Origin: Myxococcales bacterium SG8_38
GTDB lineage: Bacteria > Myxococcota_A > Polyangia > Polyangiales > Houyiibacteriaceae
Length of the DNA stretch: 54,183 nucleotides
Direction: 5' to 3'
NCBI GenBank assembly: GCA_001303415.1
Contig: LJTN01000055.1
Location: 1-54,183 of the forward strand
The notes beneath the pieces are model-generated. The model ran no database searches. It worked only from the letters and a program-made list of their open reading frames with translations, and was not told the origin of the DNA. Positions 18,944 to 26,648 of the stretch are shown here, in pieces (positions within the stretch are counted from its first letter, which is position 1; every line of letters begins with the position of its first letter). Made by a program: the position numbers and the translations under genes.

Positions 18944-20264
18944 CATGAGTGGCATCGCGGAGGTGTTGCTCGACTCCGGTTTCGTCGTCACTGGCTCGGA
19001 CCTGCGGGAAAACGACTACACGAAGCGTCTTCTGAGCAAGGGAGCCAGGATATTCGTAGGACATGCTGCAGAGCAGGTGGCCCACGCCGATGTCGTCGTC
19101 TTCTCGTCGGCCGTTCCGTCCGACAATCCCGAGCTGGTGGCGGCACGGCGCGCCGGAGTGCCAGTCATACCGCGGGCAGAAATGCTCGGCGAGCTCATGC
19201 GGCTCAAAGATGGAATCGCAATTGCCGGCTCCCACGGCAAGACGACTACGACTTCTTTGGTCGCGACCGTGCTTCGAGCGGCCGGTCTCGATCCCACCGT
19301 CGTCATCGGAGGGAAGCTCAACGCGCTCGGCTCGGGCGCCGCCACGGGAGCCGGAGACTTGTTGGTGGCTGAAGCAGACGAGTCCGACGGCTCGTTCCTG
19401 CATCTGATTCCATCCATCGCAGTGATCACCAACATCGATCCGGAGCACCTCGACCACTACGGCAATCTACAAGGCGTCAAAGATGCGTTCGTCGGCTTTG
19501 CCAATCGCGTTCCGTTCTACGGTCTAGTGGTCGCCTGTCTCGATCATCCCAACGTGCAGGACATCCTTCCCCGCATCGACAAGCGCATCGTGACTTACGG
19601 GCTCTCGGCGCAGGCCGACTACCGGGCACGCGATCCCGTCTTCTCCGGTCTGTCCGTCGGCTTCGACGTGGAGCACGCCGGCAAGCCCCTTGGACAGTTC
19701 GAGGTTCGCATGCCCGGAATCCACAACGTGCTGAATTCGCTCGCCACGATCGCGGTCGCCGACGAGCTCCGGGTAAACCATGATCAGGTCCGCTCGGCGC
19801 TTCGCAGCTTCGAAGGGGTGCAGCGCCGCTTCTCGATCGTGGGTGAAGAGGGGGGGGTCATCATCATAGATGATTACGGTCACCACCCCGCCGAGGTCGA
19901 GGTGACGCTCGAGGCGGCGCAGCGAGCCTATGGGCAGCGCTTGGTCGTCGCGTTTCAGCCGCATCGCTATACGCGAACGAGGGACTTGTTCGATGAGCTC
20001 ACCCGGGCCTTCAATCGGGCCGATGTCCTATTCTTGACCGAGGTGTACGCCGCGGGTGAAAAACGAATCGAAGGGGCGGATGCGCGCCGACTGGCCGACG
20101 CCATCGGCGCGCACGGGCATCGAGACGTGACGTTTGTGGAGGACCGGAAGGACTTGGCGGAGGCGATCGGCGCGCGGGTTCGCCCCGGTGACGTGGTGAT
20201 CACGCTTGGGGCGGGAGACATCACCAAGACGGGACCCGAGTTGCTCGAGGTGCTCCGCCGATGA
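18864..20264 (+). CDS. murC: UDP-N-acetylmuramate: L-alanine ligase, atypical N-terminus
   Basis: Adds L-alanine to UDP-MurNAc. From [13 protein letters not shown] onward the protein is a normal MurC: ATP loop GSHGKTTT at 122-129, [31 protein letters not shown] and FQPHRYTRT. Before that, the usual HFVGIGGxGMSGIAE is replaced: a recognisable [11 protein letters not shown] start is followed by 13 unrelated residues ([13 protein letters not shown]) and then MSGIAE. The GTG at 18864 gives 466 residues, near family length, but no Shine-Dalgarno. The ATG at 18945 has a good GGAG at 18937 but would drop the first strand of the Rossmann domain. The true start is uncertain. Confidence 0.82.
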   Translation: MVLRSLYGQVSIVHVARLSSTERCGSNMSGIAEVLLDSGFVVTGSDLRENDYTKRLLSKGARIFVGHAAEQVAHADVVVFSSAVPSDNPELVAARRAGVPVIPRAEMLGELMRLKDGIAIAGSHGKTTTTSLVATVLRAAGLDPTVVIGGKLNALGSGAATGAGDLLVAEADESDGSFLHLIPSIAVITNIDPEHLDHYGNLQGVKDAFVGFANRVPFYGLVVACLDHPNVQDILPRIDKRIVTYGLSAQADYRARDPVFSGLSVGFDVEHAGKPLGQFEVRMPGIHNVLNSLATIAVADELRVNHDQVRSALRSFEGVQRRFSIVGEEGGVIIIDDYGHHPAEVEVTLEAAQRAYGQRLVVAFQPHRYTRTRDLFDELTRAFNRADVLFLTEVYAAGEKRIEGADARRLADAIGAHGHRDVTFVEDRKDLAEAIGARVRPGDVVITLGAGDITKTGPELLEVLRR

Positions 20265-21334
20265 ACCGTCGACGGGCCCCATCGGCCGTCCGGAAGAGGC
20301 CGGTCCGCAAAAAGCCCATACGAAGCAAGCCGGCCGAGGAAAAAGAAAGCCGAAAGCGGCCCGCCCGGCGCAACGGAGCGGTGAACAAGGTCGCGAAGAA
20401 ACCCGCATCCCGATCGACATTCGTCAAACACATCGCGTCCAGCAAAGCCGTGCGCAAGGAGCAGGGCCTCCGAAACCGCCGTCGCCGAGTTGCGAAGGAG
20501 CGACGAGCCCCCAAGCCTCGCAGGAGCTGGCGAGAGCGCGCGTCCGGCATTCGAGATTCGATCACCAGCTGGCTCATTCGCCATCAGACAACCGCTCGGC
20601 GGGCCACCCCGATCCTGCTGCTCGCCGCAGCCCTCGCAGCGCTGGCCTGGGTCGGACACCAAACCGTTCACTACGCCCATAGTGCCGACGCATTCGCGAT
20701 TCGCGAAATCATCATCGAGGGCAACCGTCAGCTCGAAGACATCGACGTTCGTCGCGCAGCGCGCTTGCAGGTAGGTTCAAACATTTTCGAGGTTTCAGCC
20801 GAAGAAGCGCGCAATCATTTGCTTCAGCATCCATGGCTCGAAGAAGCCAAAGTCGTTCGCAGGCTGCCCGGGCGCGTTCGCATTCACGTCGTAGAGCGGC
20901 GACCGGTCGCCCTGGTTGCCTTGGACCAGCTCTATCTGGTGAGCGACGATGGCGCCGTTTTCAAAAGGCTCGGGGTCGACGACCCCGTCGATTTGCCCGT
21001 CATTACGGGGATCGCGTCGGAGCAATTCTACGACGACCTCGACTATCGTACCTCGGTGCTGCTTCAGTCGATGGCTCTGCTCCAGGACTACGAGGGCGCC
21101 GGCCTCGCCTCGCGCGAGCCGGTCTCTGAAATTCATTTCGACGGAGCCAACGGCATCGAGCTCTTCGTTGGTGACGATGGCATGAACGTGCGCTTGGGCA
21201 ACGGTCAGCACCGTCACAAGCTCCGCCGGCTGCGGCAAGTCCTCGATCGACTAGCCCATGAGAAAACGAGACCTTCTTACGTATACCTCGATAACGTTCG
21301 AAGTCCTGAGCGGGTAACCGTGCGTCTCCCTTGA
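20261..21334 (+). CDS. ftsQ: Cell division protein FtsQ with long basic N-terminus
   Basis: A 357-residue bitopic divisome protein. Residues 1-112 are cytoplasmic and extremely rich in Arg, Lys, Pro and Ala ([19 protein letters not shown] at the start). One membrane segment follows at ~116-133, then a POTRA domain from ~146 ([18 protein letters not shown]) and the FtsQ beta domain with [19 protein letters not shown] and [12 protein letters not shown]. The N-terminal tail is several times longer than in Escherichia coli and looks nucleic-acid- or lipid-binding. The start overlaps the murC stop (ATGA). No ddl or murB lies between murC and ftsQ. Confidence 0.93.
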   Translation: MNRRRAPSAVRKRPVRKKPIRSKPAEEKESRKRPARRNGAVNKVAKKPASRSTFVKHIASSKAVRKEQGLRNRRRRVAKERRAPKPRRSWRERASGIRDSITSWLIRHQTTARRATPILLLAAALAALAWVGHQTVHYAHSADAFAIREIIIEGNRQLEDIDVRRAARLQVGSNIFEVSAEEARNHLLQHPWLEEAKVVRRLPGRVRIHVVERRPVALVALDQLYLVSDDGAVFKRLGVDDPVDLPVITGIASEQFYDDLDYRTSVLLQSMALLQDYEGAGLASREPVSEIHFDGANGIELFVGDDGMNVRLGNGQHRHKLRRLRQVLDRLAHEKTRPSYVYLDNVRSPERVTVRLP

Positions 21335-21420
21335 GCGGCAAGGCCGGCGAACGCGCGGCGGACGGGTTGATTCCTCTCTTCCGAAAAGTGCATTTCGCCC
21401 CTTTTTTTTCTGCACGAAAG

Positions 21421-21450
21421 TTGTCCTGGCAAAACCCGTTTGTGTATGGG
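21421..21450 (+). promoter_or_regulatory. Candidate ftsA-ftsZ promoter
   Basis: The 133-bp gap between ftsQ and ftsA is the only sizeable one in the dcw cluster. It contains a T-run (21400-21410) and then TTGTCC at 21421-21426 followed after 18 bp by TATGGG at 21445-21450, partly resembling -35 and -10 boxes. An internal promoter for ftsAZ is common in dcw clusters. The boxes themselves are only moderate matches. Confidence 0.35.
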
Positions 21451-21467
21451 TCAGACAGAGGCGAGGC

Positions 21468-22697
21468 ATGGCGGGAAACGAGATCATTGCGGGTTTGGAT
21501 CTGGGAACGACGAAGGTCTGCGCGATCGTGGCCGAGCAGTCGGAAGAAGGCCTAGACATCATCGGGATAGGATCCGTTCCTTCAAAGGGCTTGAAGAAAG
21601 GCGTCGTCGTCAACATCGAGTCGACCGTTCAAGCGATTCGCGCCGCGGTGGAGCAAGCCGAAACGATGGCTGGCGTCGAGATCAATACGGTTTACGCCGG
21701 CATCGCAGGAAGCCACGTCCGGGGCATGAACCAGGACGGAGTCGCCGCCATCGCAAACCGCGAGGTCGCAGCCGAAGATGTCGCTCGGGTTCTCGAGCAG
21801 GCCAAGGCGGTGCCGCTGCCCGGTGATCGGCAAGTGCTTCACGTGCTGCCCCAAGAGTACATCGTCGACGAGCAAGATGGCATCAAAGAGCCGATCGGCA
21901 TGGCCGGCGTGCGGCTCGAAGCGAGGGTGCACATGGTGACTGCTGCATCGACCAGCGTCGCCAACGTCACCAAGTGCGCAGAGCGCTGTGGCTTGTTCGT
22001 CGAGGAGGTGGTTCTACAGCCACTGGCGAGCGCACACGCAGTCCTCAGCAGCGACGAGCGAGAGATCGGCGGTGTGTTGATCGACATCGGTGGCGGGACG
22101 TCGGACATCATCATCTACGTCGACGGCGCCGTCGTGCACACGAGCTCGATTCCCATCGGGGGGCTCAATCTGACGAGCGACATCGCGACGGGTCTTCGTA
22201 CCCCGATGGCAGAAGCGGAGCGCATCAAGATCAAGTACGGCTGCGCCGCGTCGCGAATGGTCGACGACGAGGAGACCATCGACGTCCCTTCCGTCGGCGG
22301 GCGCGCTCCGCGTTCGATACCTCGCCGGGTGCTCTGCGACATCATCGAGCCCCGCGTGGAAGAAATCTTCGCCGCATGCCGGCACGTGATCGCTGAAACC
22401 GGTTACACGGACATGCTGGCATCTGGAGCCATCATCACGGGTGGAACGACGCTTCTCGATGGATTGACGGAGCTGGCCGAGGAAGTGCTCGGTCTGCCGG
22501 TTCGCCGGGGCGCCCCGACGGGCATCGGCGGGCTGATCGATGTGGTGAAGAGCCCGTCCTACGCAACCGGTGTTGGATTGGTGAAGCATGGAGCGGAGCA
22601 TCTGATGGGAACGTCCGCGCCCGAGCGCACCGTGGAAGTGGCCGCGAGCCGCGGATTCGGTCGCAGGCTCGGCGCGTGGTTCAAAGAGGTCTTTTAG
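21468..22697 (+). CDS. ftsA: Cell division protein FtsA
   Basis: Actin-like ATPase that anchors FtsZ to the membrane. The 409-residue product begins IIAGLDLGTTKVCAIVAE (phosphate 1), has the SHVRGMNQDG loop of the 1C subdomain, DIGGGTSDIIIY (phosphate 2), and GAIITGGTTLLDGL (adenosine motif). It ends in the amphipathic membrane-targeting helix RRLGAWFKEVF. Length and architecture are normal. The ATG at 21468 is preceded by GAGGC. ftsZ follows after 9 bp. Confidence 0.96.
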   Translation: MAGNEIIAGLDLGTTKVCAIVAEQSEEGLDIIGIGSVPSKGLKKGVVVNIESTVQAIRAAVEQAETMAGVEINTVYAGIAGSHVRGMNQDGVAAIANREVAAEDVARVLEQAKAVPLPGDRQVLHVLPQEYIVDEQDGIKEPIGMAGVRLEARVHMVTAASTSVANVTKCAERCGLFVEEVVLQPLASAHAVLSSDEREIGGVLIDIGGGTSDIIIYVDGAVVHTSSIPIGGLNLTSDIATGLRTPMAEAERIKIKYGCAASRMVDDEETIDVPSVGGRAPRSIPRRVLCDIIEPRVEEIFAACRHVIAETGYTDMLASGAIITGGTTLLDGLTELAEEVLGLPVRRGAPTGIGGLIDVVKSPSYATGVGLVKHGAEHLMGTSAPERTVEVAASRGFGRRLGAWFKEVF

Positions 22698-22706
22698 GAG
22701 GAATCG

Positions 22707-23924
<1,218 letters not shown>

Positions 23925-23953
23925 ATCAATCGCGCTTTCGAAGACTTAGCTTG

Positions 23954-23977
23954 AAGCCCGGCCGTGTCCGGGCTTTT
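23954..23977 (+). terminator. Rho-independent terminator after ftsZ
   Basis: An 8-bp perfect stem AAGCCCGG / CCGGGCTT with a 6-nt loop is followed by TTTTG and another T-run. It lies 30 bp after the ftsZ stop and ends the dcw transcription unit. Confidence 0.85.
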
Positions 23978-24145
23978 GTCTTTGGGGGTCGGTGGGGGTG
24001 GAACGTAAACGTTTCGTAAAATCAGGCGAGGAATCCTTTGCTTTTGCCTGTGAACCGGATAGCTTCCCCATGTCTCGAAGGGCTCGACCAGCTAGAGTTA
24101 ACCCGTCTAGCTTAAGATGGAGTCCTCTGTCATAGTGAGCGGTGG

Positions 24146-24544
24146 ATGAGTAGAAGGAATGTTCAGGGGGGGTCGGACGCCCCCCGTCGCTGTCCGTGTG
24201 CGGGCGTCCTCTGTTTCTTGTGTGCCCTCATCGGCAGTATTTTCTTCGCCAAGAGCGCTTCCGCCGATCCCCCTGCTGCCGCGATCCAATCGGCGCCTTT
24301 TGCGGCGCCGGCTGCCGTCCTGGGCATCGGTAACCCGTACCTGATCCAGGCCGCCGTAGGGACGCCCGAGGCGCAGGGTTTCACTTTCTCGAGGGACCTC
24401 TTGGATTTCGTCGCGCAAGTAGACAAGCTCGCTCGATTCGGAGTCGATCTAAATCAACGCAAGCTCGTTCGTGACGAAAAGCTCCGTCTCCGAGTGAGAG
24501 GAAGACTCGGCGGCGGCGTGCTCCAACTCTGCTACCAACGCTAG
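24146..24544 (+). CDS. Hypothetical secreted protein, 132 aa
   Basis: Not recognised. The frame begins MSRRNVQGGSDAPRRC and contains a signal-peptide-like hydrophobic stretch (GVLCFLCALIGSIFFA) ending in SASA before DPP, consistent with export and cleavage near residue 40. A proline/alanine-rich region and a charged helical end follow (DLLDFVAQVDKLARF, then many Arg and Leu). Codon usage in the middle fits the neighbours. The upstream 220 bp hold only the ftsZ terminator and a less GC-rich stretch with an AAACGTTT palindrome near 24007. The 3' end lies 57 bp before the hexamer tract, so the gene may be truncated by the insertion of the following island. Confidence 0.5.
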   Translation: MSRRNVQGGSDAPRRCPCAGVLCFLCALIGSIFFAKSASADPPAAAIQSAPFAAPAAVLGIGNPYLIQAAVGTPEAQGFTFSRDLLDFVAQVDKLARFGVDLNQRKLVRDEKLRLRVRGRLGGGVLQLCYQR

Positions 24545-24600
24545 ACGTTGACGTTAGATGCGTCCCCGCACTGAAGCGGACCTGCACGTTGAACTTGGGT

Positions 24601-24666
24601 CAGCGGCAGGATCAGCGGCAGTGGCAGGGACAGCGACAGTGTCAGCGTCAGGGACGGGGACAGTCT
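24601..24666 (+). repeat. CAGNNN hexamer tract, left copy (11 units)
   Basis: Eleven tandem hexamers of the form CAGNNN, with variants CGG, GAT, TGG, GGA, CGA, TGT, CGT and one CGGGGA unit. The same phrase (GGTCAGCGGCAG, GTGGCAGGGACAG, TGTCAGCGTCAG) recurs in the same order and orientation in the longer tract at 25230-25355, so the two form flanking direct repeats of the four-helix-bundle cassette. Confidence 0.85.
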
Positions 24667-24685
24667 GTTTTGGGGCTTTGTCCTC

Positions 24686-24765
24686 GTGATCTCCTTTGCG
24701 TGGGCGCGTGGGGTCGGGCTCGGGCCCTTTCGGGGAACCCCACGCACCCACGCAAAGGAGATCAC
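24686..24765 (+). repeat. 29-bp inverted repeat enclosing a Shine-Dalgarno
   Basis: The left arm 24686-24714 (GTGATCTCCTTTGCGTGGG...) pairs with the right arm 24737-24765 over 29 bp with one G-U-compatible mismatch and a 22-nt loop 24715-24736. The right arm contains AAAGGAG (24754-24760), the ribosome site of the gene starting at 24768. In RNA the hairpin would hide that site. In DNA it is a near-perfect palindrome. Confidence 0.9.
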
Positions 24766-24767
24766 TC

Positions 24768-25094
24768 ATGGGACTCATTATTCAGCAACGGGCGCTCGAG
24801 GCGGCAGGCGGGCTTCGGCAGGTGCTGCCCGCCGTGCGCAAGCGCGACAAAGCGCTCTCCGACCAGATTCACCGGGCGATGAACAGCGTCGTGCTGAACA
24901 TCGCCGAAGCCGATGGCAATGACGCAGGAACCGCCAAGGCGCGGTTTGCGAGCGCTTGCGGCTCGGCGAAGGAAGTCCGGGCCGGGCTTAAGCTCGCAGT
25001 CGCATACGGCTACGTGACGGGCGCCGGCATTCGAGCCGTGGACAATGCGCTCGACGAGGTCTGCGCCATGTCCTGGCGACTCTCGGGTCGCTAG
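24768..25094 (+). CDS. Four-helix bundle protein (S23 / bAvd-like)
   Basis: A 108-residue, all-helical protein of the four helix bundle family first known from ORFs in 23S rRNA intervening sequences and related to the Avd accessory protein of diversity-generating retroelements. Family hallmarks are DQIHRAMNSVVLNIAEADG (helix 2, with the NIAE motif), the ARFASACGSAKEVRAGLKLA helix, and a final helix VDNALDEVCAMSWRL. The biochemical role is unknown; relatives form pentamers and bind nucleic acid. The start ATG is fixed by AAAGGAG eight bases upstream, which lies in the arm of a large hairpin. Hexamer repeat tracts flank it on both sides. No reverse transcriptase or rRNA is adjacent. The unit looks like a small mobile cassette (inference). 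Confidence 0.85.
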   Translation: MGLIIQQRALEAAGGLRQVLPAVRKRDKALSDQIHRAMNSVVLNIAEADGNDAGTAKARFASACGSAKEVRAGLKLAVAYGYVTGAGIRAVDNALDEVCAMSWRLSGR

Positions 25095-25229
25095 CGTGCT
25101 CGCGAGCAGGACCCGCTCGCCCGACTCCTCAAGTCAGCACACCACTAGGCTCCCGCCCCCTCGCTGTGCTGCCTATCCCGACCCGTCCTCCTCCGTAGAC
25201 TTCAGTACACGCGGGCCTCGAAGCCAGGT
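25095..25229. other. Non-coding spacer of the cassette
   Basis: This sits between the four-helix-bundle stop and the right hexamer tract. It holds a short palindrome GCTCGCGAGC near 25099-25108 and otherwise C-rich sequence without a supportable ORF. Confidence 0.5.
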
Positions 25230-25355
25230 CAGCGGCAGTGGCAGGGACAGTGTCAGCGTCAGCGACAGCGACAGTGGCAGTGACAGTGGCAGTGGCAGTG
25301 ACAGTGGCAGTGGCAGTGGCAGCGGGAGTGGCAGCGGGAGTGGCAGCGGGAGTGC
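25230..25355 (+). repeat. CAGNNN hexamer tract, right copy (21 units)
   Basis: Twenty-one hexamers, mostly CAGTGG, CAGTGA and CAGCGA, ending in alternating CAGCGG GAGTGG units. In one frame it would encode a Ser/Gly/Asp run, but that frame is not the natural start of the following lipase. It is directly continuous with the dispersed repeat at 25355. Confidence 0.88.
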
Positions 25356-25389
25356 CTCGTGTCGCGTTTTTCCGAGCCCGGCTGTTACG
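25355..25389 (-). repeat. Dispersed 35-36 bp repeat, copy 1
   Basis: On the minus strand it reads CGTAACAGCCGGGCTCGG then AAAAACGCGACACGAGG. It matches the copy at 52229-52264 at all but two positions plus one A indel, 27 kb away and in the opposite orientation. It begins on the last base of the hexamer tract and ends 28 bp before the lipase ATG. Confidence 0.88.
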
Positions 25390-25416
25390 ATCCCCGATCT
25401 GGTACAGTTCCGCCAA

Positions 25417-26547
25417 ATGCCGCGGCCAAAGCATCACATCGTGCTCGTCCCCGGGCTGTTTGGCTTCGCGCGGCTCGGAGGCTTCGACTATTTCATGCAC
25501 GTCGAAGAAGCCCTCGCCAGACGCTATTGGGAGCAGGGCGCTGAGTGTGCGTTCGTCTTGGTCTCATCCCCGCCGACCGGATCGATCGTGCACCGAACGC
25601 AAGTGCTGATGGACGCGATTCAGCAGAGTTGCGGCGAGGGGGCCGGACACATTCATTTGGTCGGCCACTCGACCGGCGGTCTGGACATCCGCTTGCTTGC
25701 CTCCCCGACCGGAGGCCCCGATCTCCCCGACTGGTTCGACCGCGTCCGTACGGTGACCAGCATTGCAACACCCCACTACGGAACCCCGTTGGCGTACTTC
25801 TTCGCGACTTTGTCGGGGACGCGGCTCCTTCACGCGCTTTCCCTTCTCACCTACGCGACCCTCCGATTCGGAGGCCCGCCGCTCACCGTGCTCGCTCCCG
25901 TCATCGCGTCGCTCGGCAGAGTCGACGAGGCGGTTGGTCTGCAAATCAAGGCTCTCGAACGGATCGTGGACCTGGTGATGAGCTTTCTCGGCGAAGAAGG
26001 GCAAGAGGAGGTGCGCGAATGGTTCGACGGAATTCGCCGTGACCAGGGAGCGATCATTCAGCTGATGCCGGAGTCGATGGACATCTTCAATGCGGCAGTC
26101 GAGAACAACCCCAGTCTTCGTTACGGTTGCGTCCTGACTCGTACGCTGCCTCCGGGGCCTCTCCGCGTCGCCAAGACTCTGCGAACCCCAATCGAGGCGC
26201 TGTCCGCCGCATTCTTCTCGACGCTGTACGTCGGGGCAGGCCGGACCTCGAAGGTTTATCCGCCCCCGAATCCGGCGCCGGAAGTTCGCGACTACCTCGA
26301 AAAGAGGCTCGAGCGAACGTTCGACATCTCCCTCAACGACGGACTGGTGCCCACCGCGAGCATGATCTGGGGCGACGTCCTATGGGCTGGCACGGCCGAC
26401 CATCTGGACGTCTTGGGCCACTTTCGTGGTGAGCGCGATCTCTCGCACACCGACTGGCTGGTGAGCGGCGCGGGCTTCCGGGAGGACGACTTCGACGAGG
26501 TGATGGACGCGGTGGCTGAGTTCCAACTCGGCCGCGCCCTGGTCTGA
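25417..26547 (+). CDS. Alpha/beta hydrolase, triacylglycerol-lipase-like
   Basis: A 376-residue hydrolase. It opens with HHIVLVPGLFGFARLGGFDYF, the strand and oxyanion HG-like loop of bacterial lipases. The nucleophile elbow GHSTG is at residues 83-87 (Ser85), followed by LDIRLLASP. A later NDGLVPTASMIWG and a DHLDVLGHF segment fit the acid and histidine of the triad. No signal peptide is seen, so it may be intracellular or exported by another route. The ATG at 25417 is chosen because the open frame upstream only reads through the repeat tracts. The gene is convergent with the large lipoprotein gene, with 101 bp between them that hold no clear terminator. Confidence 0.85.
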   Translation: MPRPKHHIVLVPGLFGFARLGGFDYFMHVEEALARRYWEQGAECAFVLVSSPPTGSIVHRTQVLMDAIQQSCGEGAGHIHLVGHSTGGLDIRLLASPTGGPDLPDWFDRVRTVTSIATPHYGTPLAYFFATLSGTRLLHALSLLTYATLRFGGPPLTVLAPVIASLGRVDEAVGLQIKALERIVDLVMSFLGEEGQEEVREWFDGIRRDQGAIIQLMPESMDIFNAAVENNPSLRYGCVLTRTLPPGPLRVAKTLRTPIEALSAAFFSTLYVGAGRTSKVYPPPNPAPEVRDYLEKRLERTFDISLNDGLVPTASMIWGDVLWAGTADHLDVLGHFRGERDLSHTDWLVSGAGFREDDFDEVMDAVAEFQLGRALV

Positions 26548-26648
26548 TCGTCGGCGAACAAAGCGGGCGACGGCCTATTCACAATCGAAAGATCCGAATT
26601 CGCCACACGAGGTGGTGGCCGTTCGCGGCAACCGATCGCGCATCGCGC

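Noticed and set aside
24768..25094. Avd gene of a diversity-generating retroelement
   Set aside because: No reverse transcriptase, template repeat or variable repeat is found in the flanking sequence.
24768..25094. Intervening sequence inside a 23S rRNA gene
   Set aside because: No rRNA sequence is recognisable on either side.
24601..25355. CRISPR array
   Set aside because: The units are 6 bp with no spacers of regular length and no cas genes are present.
25045..25416. Ser/Gly/Asp-rich N-terminal extension of the lipase
   Set aside because: It is the hexamer tract and dispersed repeat read in frame. The lipase fold begins immediately after the ATG at 25417.
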